Notes: generated by a model not told the origin, from the sequence alone. 20,276 nt of DNA from an uncultured Solobacterium sp. (GCA_938041275.1 CALISH010000041.1:1-20276); one strand, 5' to 3'. Counted from the first letter of the stretch, positions 7,807 to 14,474 are shown. Numbers and translations: made by a program.

Positions 7807-8010
7807 TTATTTCATGCCGTACTTCTTATTGAACTTCTCGATACGTCCTTGAGCCTGTGCGAATCTCTGACGTCCAGTATAGAATGGATGGCAGTTTGAG
7901 CATGTATCTACTTTGATTTCAGATAATACAGAACCTGTTTCGAATTCTGCACCACAGCTTGTGCATACTACCTTCGCCTTGTGATAAGTTGGATGAATAT
8001 CTTTTTTCAT
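7807..8010 (-). CDS. rpmE: 50S ribosomal protein L31, zinc-binding type
   Basis: L31 bridges the large and small ribosomal subunits at the central protuberance. The product is 67 residues and starts MKKDIHPTYH, typical of the family. Cys16, Cys19, Cys37 and Cys40 form the zinc site, so this is the C+ type that depends on zinc, not the C- paralogue made under zinc starvation. HPFYTGRQRF at 41-50 is the conserved core. AAGGGAG precedes the ATG. The gene has its own terminator, and a hairpin at 8029-8049 lies just before the ribosome binding site. In Bacillus the order murA - rho - rpmE - tdk - prfA - prmC is common; here rho and tdk are missing from the series. Confidence 0.97.
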   Translation of the reverse strand: MKKDIHPTYHKAKVVCTSCGAEFETGSVLSEIKVDTCSNCHPFYTGRQRFAQAQGRIEKFNKKYGMK

Positions 8011-8028
8011 TTTTATCTCCCTTCTGCC

Positions 8029-8049
8029 TTAAGCCTCCGATTGGCTTAA
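8029..8049 (-). promoter_or_regulatory. Leader hairpin upstream of rpmE, possible L31 autoregulatory element
   Basis: TTAAGCC (8029-8035) pairs with GGCTTAA (8043-8049) with a 7-base loop, about 10 bases upstream of the rpmE ribosome binding site. It has no U-tract, so it is not a terminator. Ribosomal protein leaders for L31 are known in Firmicutes, and this is the right place for one. I cannot match the consensus from memory, so the assignment is tentative. Confidence 0.4.
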
Positions 8050-8072
8050 AGAAAGTGCTAAATTGCCTATTT

Positions 8073-8101
8073 ATACTACCATAACAATTTTTTTCATGCA
8101 A
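8073..8101 (-). promoter_or_regulatory. Candidate sigma-A promoter for rpmE
   Basis: On the minus strand TTGCAT (8096-8101) and TAGTAT (8073-8078) are 17 bases apart, and TGG directly before the -10 makes it an extended -10. The -35 lies just past the murA stop codon. This would give a leader of about 55 bases holding the hairpin at 8029-8049. Confidence 0.45.
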
Positions 8102-8106
8102 TCTTT

Positions 8107-9369
8107 TTATTCAATAGTTTCACGCCAAATCACTGCACCTAAATTTTTTAACTTCTGGTCGATTTCAGCGTAACCACGATCGATGTGATATACATCGTGA
8201 ATCTCTGTGATGCCTTCCGCTAGTAAGCCTGCCACTAGCATCGCTGCACCACAGCGTAAATCAGTCGCAACGACCTTCGTTCCAAATAAGGAACTTGGGC
8301 CCTTGATACTAGCAGAACCTGTTGATACTTCAATATTTGCACCCATACGCTGTAACTCACCACAATGCTTAAAGCGCTCTATGTAGATTGTTTCTACAAC
8401 CTTGGATTCTCCATGTGCTTGTGTCATCAGCGTTGTAAGTGGTTGCTGTAAGTCAGTCGCAAAACCAGGATAAGGTCTTGTGGTAACATCCGTCGCAACC
8501 AGTTTATCTGTATGACGGATTGTAATACGGTCTACGTCGATATCCATATCAACACCCATTTCCTGTAACTTAGAAGTTAAGGCATCTAAGTGTTGTGGGA
8601 TGATATTCTTGATTACCATCTTCTTTGCGCAAGCAGCCGCAATGACTAAGAATGTACCTGCTTCGATACGGTCTGGGATAATCTCATGGAAACAACCCAT
8701 CAACTTGTCAACACCATCAATCGTGATAACATTTGTACCTGCACCACGAATATGTGCACCCATCTTATTTAATAATGTCGCAACGTCGATGATTTCCGGC
8801 TCCTTTGCCGCATTTTCAATTGTTGTACGGCCCTTTGCGTATACAGCAGCCATCATAATATTGATGGTCGCACCAACACTTGCGATATCCAAGAAGATCT
8901 TCGCACCCTTTAATTCCTTAGCTTCAATTGTATAACAAGCCTTGTCGTACGTTACTTTAGCGCCCAAGGCTTCAAAACCCTTTAAGTGTAAATCAATTGG
9001 TCTAGGGCCTAAGTAACATCCACCAGGCATCTTCATACATACACGACCAAATCTACCTAACAAAGCACCCATGAAGTAGTACGATGCACGAAGCTTTGTG
9101 ACTGCGTCATCTACCAAATCAATGTTTTGGATATTTGTAGGGTCAATAATTAAATGATCAGAAGAACGTGCTTCAACTTGAACTCCTAATAAATTTAGAA
9201 TCTTTGTGAGGGATTCAACGTCCGCAATCTGTGGAACCCCAACAATTGTGACTGGTCCATGAGCCAGTACAGTAGCAGGAATCAAAGCTACTGTCGCATT
9301 CTTCGCACTAGAGATTGTGACTTCTCCCTCTAGCGTATGTCCACCTTCAATTTTAATTACTTCCGGCAT
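8107..9369 (-). CDS. murA: UDP-N-acetylglucosamine 1-carboxyvinyltransferase (MurA)
   Basis: MurA transfers enolpyruvate from phosphoenolpyruvate to UDP-GlcNAc, the first committed step of peptidoglycan synthesis in the cytoplasm, and is the fosfomycin target. The 420-residue length is standard. Lys23 in SAKNA matches the active-site Lys22 of E. coli, though the usual glycine before AKNA is serine here. Cys118 in GGCYLGPRP is the catalytic cysteine, so the enzyme should be fosfomycin-sensitive in principle. Two EPSP-synthase-like domains are evident. AAAGGAAA precedes the ATG. Its start lies 17 bases inside the end of the HAD phosphatase gene, so the two are co-transcribed. Many Firmicutes have two MurA copies; the position between fba and rpmE corresponds to the Bacillus murZ (murAB) copy. 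Confidence 0.96.
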   Translation of the reverse strand: MPEVIKIEGGHTLEGEVTISSAKNATVALIPATVLAHGPVTIVGVPQIADVESLTKILNLLGVQVEARSSDHLIIDPTNIQNIDLVDDAVTKLRASYYFMGALLGRFGRVCMKMPGGCYLGPRPIDLHLKGFEALGAKVTYDKACYTIEAKELKGAKIFLDIASVGATINIMMAAVYAKGRTTIENAAKEPEIIDVATLLNKMGAHIRGAGTNVITIDGVDKLMGCFHEIIPDRIEAGTFLVIAAACAKKMVIKNIIPQHLDALTSKLQEMGVDMDIDVDRITIRHTDKLVATDVTTRPYPGFATDLQQPLTTLMTQAHGESKVVETIYIERFKHCGELQRMGANIEVSTGSASIKGPSSLFGTKVVATDLRCGAAMLVAGLLAEGITEIHDVYHIDRGYAEIDQKLKNLGAVIWRETIE

Positions 9370-10030
9370 AGTTATTTTCCTTTCTGATCAGCTCTGTTAG
9401 CTCGTGTATATCCCTTACAAGTATATCCGCTTTTGATTGATCCTGGTAGAAGCGATTATCAATTCTAGCAACGGTTCTTATTCCCGCCGAGATACCAGCT
9501 TGTATTCCTGCTGTACTATCTTCATATACCAAGCACTCTTCTTTGCGCACTTGTAACTCTTCTTGAGCTAGTAAATAGATATCTGAATATGGTTTGGAAC
9601 GTTTGCAGTTTTCACCACTTTCGATAAAGTCAAAGTATTCAAAGATTCCCATCTCGTTAAGACTTGTGACAATCAAGTCATACGAGGATGCAGAACATAC
9701 TGCTAACTTTAAGCCCATCTTCTTCATCTGTTGTAATGCTTGCGGTACACCCGGAAACATAATTTCCTTAAAATGAATTGGATGTTCTACATTGAAGTAT
9801 CTTTCGTTATTCTCACGAATCACATCAAGAGGAACTTTTCCATCTAACATGTCATACAACATCTCATAGGTTTTCTGCATCGTTGTACCGATGATTCGGT
9901 AAATATTCTTAGCAGGCCCATCATAACCATACGCACGCATCTGCGCAACTGTCCCCTGCATATAAAAGTATTCACTATCGTAAAGAATACCATCCATGTC
10001 AAATAATACCGCTTTTATCATATATAGCAT
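9353..10030 (-). CDS. HAD-superfamily phosphatase, beta-phosphoglucomutase-like
   Basis: The 225-residue protein has the four HAD motifs: DMDGILYDSE at 11-20 with nucleophile Asp11 and acid/base Asp13, VCSAS around residue 115 (motif II Ser), a KPYSD lysine (motif III) and VYEDSTAGIQAG (motif IV). A helical cap follows motif I, as in subfamily I enzymes that act on sugar phosphates or nucleotides. Substrate cannot be read from sequence. The start is uncertain: ATG at 10030 gives MLYMIKAVLF, while ATG at 10021 gives the more typical MIKAVLFDMDG. Neither has a good ribosome binding site. A TATAAT (minus strand, 10083-10088) may be its -10. The gene overlaps murA by 17 bases, so it may be a housekeeping phosphatase linked to cell-wall or sugar metabolism; that link is only positional. 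Confidence 0.9.
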   Translation of the reverse strand: MLYMIKAVLFDMDGILYDSEYFYMQGTVAQMRAYGYDGPAKNIYRIIGTTMQKTYEMLYDMLDGKVPLDVIRENNERYFNVEHPIHFKEIMFPGVPQALQQMKKMGLKLAVCSASSYDLIVTSLNEMGIFEYFDFIESGENCKRSKPYSDIYLLAQEELQVRKEECLVYEDSTAGIQAGISAGIRTVARIDNRFYQDQSKADILVRDIHELTELIRKENNYAGSN

Positions 10031-10101
10031 TTTACATGAATTTTCGTATCCATTCTAGATGTATGCAAAAGTTTGCCTCATCATTATACAACGAGATATA
10101 G

Positions 10102-10123
10102 AAAAAAAGGCTCTTACGAGCCT
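10102..10123 (-). terminator. Intrinsic terminator after fba
   Basis: AGGCTC (10108-10113) pairs with GAGCCT (10118-10123) with a 4-base loop, and seven A residues directly before the arm give the U-tract on the minus strand. It lies about 20 bases after the aldolase stop codon. Confidence 0.88.
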
Positions 10124-10143
10124 CTATCACACTCAATTCGTAA

Positions 10144-11010
10144 TTAAGCTTTGTCAGCAGAACCAAACTGGTTAACCATTTCGATTACCTTAGCAACGAT
10201 TGCATCAGCACCTGGTTTGAGTAACTTACGTGGGTCAAAGCCCTTACCCTGTTGGTCCTTACCAGCTTCGATGTATTCACGAGTTGCCTTAGCAAATACA
10301 ATCTGTAAGTCTGTATTTACGTTGATCTTAGATACACCCATTGTGATAGCCTTGTGTACTTGGTCAAATGGGATACCAGAACCACCGTGCAATACTAATG
10401 GCTTACCATTTACAGCAGCATCAATTTCTGATAATCTTTCAAAATTTAATCCTGCCCAGTCTGCTGGATAAACACCATGGATGTTACCAATACCTGCAGC
10501 TAAGAAATCAACACCTAAAGAAGCGATTTCTGCGCATTCCTTTGGATCAGCTAATTCACCGTTAGATGTAACGCCATCCTCTGTACCACCGATACCACCA
10601 ACTTCACATTCTACAGATACACCCTGTGAATGAGCTAACTTGATGATTTCCTTTGACTTCTCTAAGTTCTCTGCGAAATCATAGTGAGAACCGTCGAACA
10701 TTACAGATGTGAAACCTGCTTCGATGCAAGCCTTAGCACCTTCAAATGTTCCGTGATCCAAGTGTAAAGCAACTGGAACTGTAATACCCATATGGTCATG
10801 AATGTTCTTAACCATATCTGCACACTGCTTGAAGCCACACATATACTTCGCTGCACCTTCAGATACCTGAAGAATGACAGGAGAGTTTGCCTGCTGGCAA
10901 GCAGCTAAGATAGCCTTTGTCCATTCCATGTTATTGATGTTGAAAGCACCAATTGCATAATGACCTTCATGAGCCTTTTCAATCATTTCTTTTGCTGAAA
11001 CTAATACCAT
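10144..11010 (-). CDS. fba: Class II fructose-1,6-bisphosphate aldolase
   Basis: This zinc-dependent enzyme splits fructose 1,6-bisphosphate into dihydroxyacetone phosphate and glyceraldehyde 3-phosphate in glycolysis and catalyses the reverse in gluconeogenesis. The 288 residues match the Firmicutes FbaA type. LHLDHGTF at 82-89 supplies Asp85 and zinc ligand His86. ECEVGGIGGTEDG at 134-146 holds a conserved glutamate, IHGVYP at 177-182 gives His178, and LHGGSG at 207-212 gives His208 and the phosphate-binding glycines. AAGGAGG lies 9 bases before the ATG. The gene has its own promoter candidate and terminators on both sides, so it is probably monocistronic and strongly expressed. Its position next to rpoE and murA matches Bacillus; tagatose-bisphosphate aldolase is the alternative within the same family, but context favours FBP. 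Confidence 0.96.
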   Translation of the reverse strand: MVLVSAKEMIEKAHEGHYAIGAFNINNMEWTKAILAACQQANSPVILQVSEGAAKYMCGFKQCADMVKNIHDHMGITVPVALHLDHGTFEGAKACIEAGFTSVMFDGSHYDFAENLEKSKEIIKLAHSQGVSVECEVGGIGGTEDGVTSNGELADPKECAEIASLGVDFLAAGIGNIHGVYPADWAGLNFERLSEIDAAVNGKPLVLHGGSGIPFDQVHKAITMGVSKINVNTDLQIVFAKATREYIEAGKDQQGKGFDPRKLLKPGADAIVAKVIEMVNQFGSADKA

Positions 11011-11039
11011 GAGATTATTCCTCCTTATTTAGCGTTTTC

Positions 11040-11068
11040 ATATTAAACTATTTCCGAACATTTTTAAA
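11040..11068 (-). promoter_or_regulatory. Candidate promoter for fba
   Basis: On the minus strand TTTAAA (11063-11068) and TAATAT (11040-11045) are exactly 17 bases apart, each matching four of six consensus bases. The pair lies between the rpoE terminator and the fba ribosome binding site, where a promoter is needed. Confidence 0.4.
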
Positions 11069-11072
11069 GTAG

Positions 11073-11110
11073 CATGATAAAAAAAGGCTGTTTTTTCAGC
11101 CTTTTATCAT
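11073..11110 (-). terminator. Intrinsic terminator after rpoE
   Basis: AAAAGGCTG (11082-11090) pairs with CAGCCTTTT (11097-11105) with a 6-base T loop. The arms continue into ATGATAAAA/TTTTATCAT (11073-11110) with a small offset. The minus-strand transcript ends in a run of T. It directly follows the rpoE stop codon. Confidence 0.88.
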
Positions 11111-11449
11111 TTAATTATCGAATGCGTCATCGCCCTTTGGTAAATCTAGACCAGCAACTTCAATTGGCTCATCTAATTCATCATCCTCAAGTTCGATTTC
11201 AGAAGTATCGATATGAACCTCTTCAAACTTACGACGGTTACGTAAATCCCACTTGTTATTTTCTAAAGAAGCAAACCTATTATCCAACATCAAGTCACTA
11301 TAGAATTGTGCTTTTTTACGTCTGATTTTATCCTCAGGAATATCCATTGTCTTTACAATTTCGTCCCAGATCTTTGAGAAATCCACTTCTCTTTTTCTTT
11401 TTTTCAGCCAATTGTAGGCTACGTCCGTCATAGTCTCATTGTTAACCAT
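11111..11449 (-). CDS. rpoE: DNA-directed RNA polymerase delta subunit, short form
   Basis: Delta is a Gram-positive RNA polymerase subunit that helps release the enzyme from DNA and RNA, aids recycling and sharpens promoter responses to initiating NTPs. The N-terminal HARE-HTH domain is clear at about residues 6-72: MTDVAYNWLKK, DFSKIWDEIVK, KKAQFYSDLMLDNRFASL and NKWDLR match the family pattern. The acidic disordered tail is short: 16 of the last 38 residues are Asp or Glu, giving 112 residues in total, against about 170 in Bacillus subtilis. AAAGGAG precedes the ATG, and a near-consensus promoter lies upstream. Presence of delta points to Bacilli or Erysipelotrichia and away from Clostridia. 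The usual neighbours pyrG and argS are absent here. This gene is unrelated to the Gram-negative sigma factor that shares the symbol. Confidence 0.88.
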   Translation of the reverse strand: MVNNETMTDVAYNWLKKRKREVDFSKIWDEIVKTMDIPEDKIRRKKAQFYSDLMLDNRFASLENNKWDLRNRRKFEEVHIDTSEIELEDDELDEPIEVAGLDLPKGDDAFDN

Positions 11450-11497
11450 TGTAAATCTCCTTTATACAAATGCATGTTCTGCTTGCTTCGCCATGGC

Positions 11498-11526
11498 ACT
11501 ATACCCCAAGTTCCAAATAAAGTCAA
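11498..11526 (-). promoter_or_regulatory. Sigma-A promoter for rpoE
   Basis: On the minus strand TTGACT (11521-11526) and TATAGT (11498-11503) are 17 bases apart, each five of six consensus. The -35 overlaps the stop codon of the upstream DUF1934 gene. The leader to the rpoE ATG would be about 40 bases. Confidence 0.75.
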
Positions 11527-11906
11527 ATATTTTTTACTGGGGTGAATTCCCAGCGTAATTTCTGGTGAAGTATGACCTCATCATTTGATATCAACTGATA
11601 CTCAACAGACCAGTACTCATCGCATTTTTCCGCATGACAAAGCCTTGTCTGCATGTACATCTTCCCATACTGCGAGTCCACAGTACTTTCTCCATCCTTG
11701 TTATCATAGAGGGTGATTTTTGTATGAACATCTGCTTTACGCTCAAAAGAAATCAAATCATCCCCAAAATATACCTGATGAAAGCCACCATCATTTCCTT
11801 CGCGATAGCGTAATGTATTTCCATCATATAATGCGTTCGTTTCCAATAAGATCTGTTTCTTATCTTCCAACAAATCATGTTGTGTTAATTTAACTGATAT
11901 TCGCAT
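11523..11906 (-). CDS. DUF1934 family protein (YwiB-like)
   Basis: The 127-residue product resembles DUF1934/YwiB proteins, which fold as a small calycin-like beta-barrel and have no settled function. The alternating strand pattern fits (LLETNALYDGNTLRYREG, FERKADVHTKITLYD, MYMQTRLC, WSVEYQL). There is no signal peptide or membrane segment, so it should be cytoplasmic. In Bacillus ywiB sits beside argS, and in related genomes beside rpoE, so the position right upstream of rpoE supports the call. A GTG two codons earlier is in frame, but GGAAGG is spaced correctly for the ATG at 11906. Expression would be from a full-consensus promoter at 11925-11952, which is strong for a gene of unknown function. 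A 6-bp inverted repeat covers the ribosome binding site. Confidence 0.62.
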   Translation of the reverse strand: MRISVKLTQHDLLEDKKQILLETNALYDGNTLRYREGNDGGFHQVYFGDDLISFERKADVHTKITLYDNKDGESTVDSQYGKMYMQTRLCHAEKCDEYWSVEYQLISNDEVILHQKLRWEFTPVKNI

Positions 11907-11923
11907 ATTCACCTTCCGTGAAT
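11907..11923 (-). promoter_or_regulatory. Inverted repeat over the ribosome binding site of the DUF1934 gene
   Basis: ATTCAC (11907-11912) and GTGAAT (11918-11923) form a perfect 6-bp inverted repeat with a 5-base loop that holds part of the GGAAGG ribosome binding site. It fills the whole gap between the -10 box and the ATG. It could act as an operator on DNA or hide the ribosome binding site in RNA. Confidence 0.4.
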
Positions 11924-11924
11924 G

Positions 11925-11952
11925 ATTATATGCGAACCTGTCCTCCTGTCAA
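11925..11952 (-). promoter_or_regulatory. Consensus sigma-A promoter for the DUF1934 gene
   Basis: On the minus strand TTGACA (11947-11952) and TATAAT (11925-11930) both match the consensus perfectly, with a 16-base spacer. Transcription would start about 12 bases before the ATG at 11906. It directly follows the terminator at 11966-11994. Confidence 0.85.
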
Positions 11953-11965
11953 CCTTTGAGCACAT

Positions 11966-11994
11966 TAAAAAACTCCCACAGAAATCTATGGAAG
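11966..11994 (-). terminator. Intrinsic terminator after the membrane-anchored protein gene
   Basis: CTCCCACAG (11973-11981) pairs with CTATGGAAG (11986-11994) over 9 bp, two of them G-U in RNA, with a 4-base loop. Six A residues at 11967-11972 give the U-tract on the minus strand. Confidence 0.75.
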
Positions 11995-12007
11995 TCAGTG
12001 TATCAAA

Positions 12008-12475
12008 TTATTCGCAAGTAGCGATGAGATACAGTGTTCTTGAGCTAAAACCATCGACTGCGAGCGGAAGAGATAGGATTACATTTTCGCTATTTTCATT
12101 TTCCTTATAAATACCTACGTGATACGTCTTGCCCAACTCTACATCAAACGCAAAATTGATATCTGTAGCGTAATAATTCTTGTGTTTTACTACGATACCA
12201 TTTTCTGTTATTTGGAAACTACCAACAAATGTATGATGACCTGGTTCTAACGCTATGATAGTATCTAGCATTTGACCTTTGACTGGATGATATAAAGCCA
12301 CATCTTGACCATCAATTTCCGAAACATTTCCATAGAAATGCACGATTGCCTTCGTTGTATTTTTCTCAACAAGTTGTGCTTCCACTTTCTTACGCATCAT
12401 CTGAATCGTAATAGATACCGCAAAAGCCACTACCCAAATAATAGCCACGGCGATTACCATATACATTTGGTTCAT
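12008..12475 (-). CDS. Membrane-anchored protein of unknown function
   Basis: The 155-residue product has one N-terminal transmembrane helix at about residues 4-26 followed by a basic RKK, and no lipobox or signal peptidase site. By the positive-inside rule the beta-rich remainder (about 35-155) would be cytoplasmic with the N-terminus outside. The soluble part has short strands such as AIVHFYGN, MLDTIIALEPGHHTFVGSF and TYHVGIYKEN, in the style of small beta-sandwich domains, but I do not recognise the family. Segments around EPGHHTF loosely resemble PEGA-like surfaces, which is weak evidence. GAGGTG precedes the ATG. It has its own -10 box and terminator, so it is likely monocistronic. No function is claimed. 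Confidence 0.7.
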   Translation of the reverse strand: MNQMYMVIAVAIIWVVAFAVSITIQMMRKKVEAQLVEKNTTKAIVHFYGNVSEIDGQDVALYHPVKGQMLDTIIALEPGHHTFVGSFQITENGIVVKHKNYYATDINFAFDVELGKTYHVGIYKENENSENVILSLPLAVDGFSSRTLYLIATCE

Positions 12476-12518
12476 ATTTCACCTCACAAACACTTCTAGA
12501 GCATTTTTCATAAGAATT

Positions 12519-12573
12519 ATTATACAAGAACCGCTTTGATATTTATGTACAAAATGTAGTAATTTATTTGTAC
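12519..12573 (-). promoter_or_regulatory. -10 box with upstream inverted repeat before the membrane-anchored protein gene
   Basis: TATAAT lies on the minus strand at 12519-12524, about 44 bases before the start codon, without a good -35. Just upstream, GTACAAA (12547-12553) and TTTGTAC (12567-12573) form a 7-bp inverted repeat with a 13-base spacer, overlapping or abutting the -35 region. That is a natural activator or repressor site, but the match may be chance in A/T-rich DNA. Confidence 0.4.
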
Positions 12574-12596
12574 TTGTTGTTATTTGAAACAATTTA

Positions 12597-13820
12597 CTAT
12601 TTTGAAATCTCAATCCCTTTTGGATAATATACGCTAAATACATCATGGACAGGTCCATGTACTAAACTATATACAATATTGGATGCGTTTGACATTTCCA
12701 CAATCGTCCCATCCTTTTTCTTCACCCAAACCGCATCGCCTCTACTATCTGTATAAGGCTCATATGGCATTTGATATACTTCATCCTTTGACCAATAGTA
12801 GTCTAAATTATATCCAGCCTTCTTTAGTTGATGACGTAATTTACGATTGTCAGATGGATTACTTTCAGAATATGCGAATAATTTACGGTCGCGGATACGT
12901 AAGGCAAAGTCTCGCACGATAGGATCCTTATGTTCACATAACATCGAGAAGCCATAACTAAATGCATATTCATCTAACATAAAGTACTGTTTTAAAGAAA
13001 TCTTCTTGCCTGTTAGAACAGGTTTAAATAATGGAATGATTGACAGATCACTCACACTCTTTAAATCTCTTAAACGCTTAAAGAGTAAATGTAAAATGGT
13101 CTCAAAACTACGTGCTACTGGATGATAATAAATCTGCCAATACATGTGATATCTTGCCATGATGTAATTTTCAACTGCGTAGACACCACTCTCTTTAACC
13201 ACCAAACGATTTCCATCTACCACACGAAGTGTACGTAAGATTCTCTCTAAATCAAACTCACCATACTTCGTCCCTGTAAAGTACGCATCACGTAATAAAT
13301 AATCCATGCGGTCGGCATCCAATTGCGAACTAATCATCTGTACCAATAATGGATTCTTACTCTTATGACGAATGACATCCGCAACATCCTTCGCTAGACC
13401 CTTAGCACTAGCTTCTAGTATCTTCGTAATCTCCGTATTCTCTTCAATGATACGACAGGTGAATACTTCATGAGAGGTCCCTGTAACAGCTTCAAACGCA
13501 TGGCTATAAGGGCCATGGCCAATATCATGCAACAGACCTGCCAACATGATTGTTACCTTATCATATTCATTTAATGCATTTACGATATCCGGAACTTCCG
13601 TAACCATACGACGAACAATTTCATACACTCCAAGGGAGTGAGAAAAACGAGTATGTTCTGCACAATGATATACAACATACGCTCCACCCAATTGGCGGAT
13701 GCGACGTAAGCGTTGAAACCAACTGCTATTGACGATATCCCAGACTACCTGTAAATCAATATGTACATAGCCATGTACAGGATCACGTAATACTTTCACT
13801 TCTGATGTTTTCGCAAACAT
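12597..13820 (-). CDS. HD-domain phosphohydrolase, YwfO/SAMHD1-like
   Basis: The 407-residue protein belongs to the HD phosphohydrolase branch that includes Bacillus YwfO and SAMHD1-type dNTP triphosphohydrolases. These cleave dNTPs to deoxynucleosides and triphosphate. It opens with the family's LRDPVHGYV at 11-19. The metal site is made by His61 in HTRFSHSLG, His98-Asp99 in LLHDIGHGPYSH, and Asp168 in SQLDADRMDYLLRD, all intact. The C-terminal half is helical and would hold the oligomer and allosteric contacts. AAAGGAGGG for its start lies within the end of ispF, and only 3 bases separate the two genes, so they are co-transcribed. There is no shared pathway with IspF, so this is probably positional coupling. 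No clear hairpin follows the stop codon. Confidence 0.9.
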   Translation of the reverse strand: MFAKTSEVKVLRDPVHGYVHIDLQVVWDIVNSSWFQRLRRIRQLGGAYVVYHCAEHTRFSHSLGVYEIVRRMVTEVPDIVNALNEYDKVTIMLAGLLHDIGHGPYSHAFEAVTGTSHEVFTCRIIEENTEITKILEASAKGLAKDVADVIRHKSKNPLLVQMISSQLDADRMDYLLRDAYFTGTKYGEFDLERILRTLRVVDGNRLVVKESGVYAVENYIMARYHMYWQIYYHPVARSFETILHLLFKRLRDLKSVSDLSIIPLFKPVLTGKKISLKQYFMLDEYAFSYGFSMLCEHKDPIVRDFALRIRDRKLFAYSESNPSDNRKLRHQLKKAGYNLDYYWSKDEVYQMPYEPYTDSRGDAVWVKKKDGTIVEMSNASNIVYSLVHGPVHDVFSVYYPKGIEISK

Positions 13821-13823
13821 GAA

Positions 13824-14300
13824 CTAACCCTCCTTTACAAGGAGTACAACTGCCTGCGCTTGTACACCTTCCGATTTTCCAACAAAGCCTAAACCTTCTC
13901 CACGTGTTGCCTTCACACTGACATTATCCAAATCACATATAAGTGCCCTAGCGATGTTTTCTCGCATTGCCATAATATGCGGTGCCATCTTCGGCTTTTC
14001 AATCATAATAAGACTATCAATATTTCCAATCGAGTAACCACGCTGACGCATCATCATGCCAACCTGCGCAAGAATCTTGATGGAATCTGCACCTTCCCAT
14101 TTAGGGTCAGTATCTGGAAACCATTTCCCAAGATCACCTAACGCAAGTGCGCCAAGGATAGCCTCCGCAACCGCATGACATAACGCATCCGCATCACTGT
14201 GCCCTACTAGTCCCAAGTCAGATGGAATTTCTACACCACCTAAGATAAGTTTACGTCCTTCTGCGAGACGATGAATATCCGTTGATTGTCCTATTCTCAT
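13824..14300 (-). CDS. ispF: 2-C-methyl-D-erythritol 2,4-cyclodiphosphate synthase
   Basis: IspF closes the cyclic diphosphate of MEcPP in the non-mevalonate (MEP) isoprenoid pathway, acting as a zinc-dependent trimer. The 158-residue length is typical. Asp8, His10 (in TDIHRL) and His42 are the zinc ligands; LVGHSDADALCHA at 31-43 and GDLGKWFPDTD are the signature segments. GEGLGFVGKSEG near the C-terminus is the family's conserved substrate loop, slightly varied. AAGGGGG precedes the ATG. The usual partner ispD is not adjacent. This gene shows that the organism uses the MEP route at least in part. It heads a two-gene unit with the HD phosphohydrolase and is divergent from cca across a 180-base gap. 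Confidence 0.96.
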   Translation of the reverse strand: MRIGQSTDIHRLAEGRKLILGGVEIPSDLGLVGHSDADALCHAVAEAILGALALGDLGKWFPDTDPKWEGADSIKILAQVGMMMRQRGYSIGNIDSLIMIEKPKMAPHIMAMRENIARALICDLDNVSVKATRGEGLGFVGKSEGVQAQAVVLLVKEG

Positions 14301-14374
14301 ATAATCCCCCTTGTATCAGATTGTTTTATATCAAAAAAAATTTTTTAACTATAATAATCATAAGATGTTGCGGA

Positions 14375-14461
14375 ATGAAATTAAAGGAAAAATCCGATAA
14401 ACAACCCTATTTTATGCGATTATTTCGATGTCCAAGAGGATTTCTATCCAAATCTATGTGA
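14375..14461 (+). other. 28-codon ORF upstream of cca, leader peptide or gene remnant
   Basis: A small ORF reads through KQPYFMRLFRCPRGFLSKSM and stops 19 bases before cca. I see no convincing ribosome binding site. The segment resembles the N-terminal motif of certain Firmicutes SAM-dependent methyltransferases, which begin with a phrase like F-x-x-P-x-G-F-x-G-K-x-M. After the stop the homologous frame is lost. A decayed fragment is therefore the simplest reading. A TATAAT at 14350-14355 lies upstream and could transcribe it, which leaves a leader peptide for cca as an alternative. Confidence 0.3.
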
Positions 14462-14468
14462 ATCTAAC

Positions 14469-14474
14469 TATAAT
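14469..14474 (+). promoter_or_regulatory. -10 box directly before cca, implying a leaderless transcript
   Basis: A perfect TATAAT ends 6 bases before the cca ATG at 14481, so transcription would start at or next to the A of the start codon. There is no ribosome binding site in the gap and only poor -35 matches 17-18 bases upstream. Another TATAAT lies at 14350-14355. Confidence 0.5.

Noticed and set aside
7919..8101. 60-codon minus-strand ORF overlapping the start of rpmE
   Set aside because: It overlaps rpmE in another frame and covers the promoter and leader hairpin; rpmE has all its zinc cysteines.
8600..8935. 111-codon plus-strand ORF opposite murA
   Set aside because: It is a shadow of the conserved murA reading frame, with no motif or ribosome binding site.
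11073..11325. 83-codon plus-strand ORF through the rpoE terminator
   Set aside because: It starts in the terminator hairpin of rpoE and runs antisense to it, with low-complexity translation.
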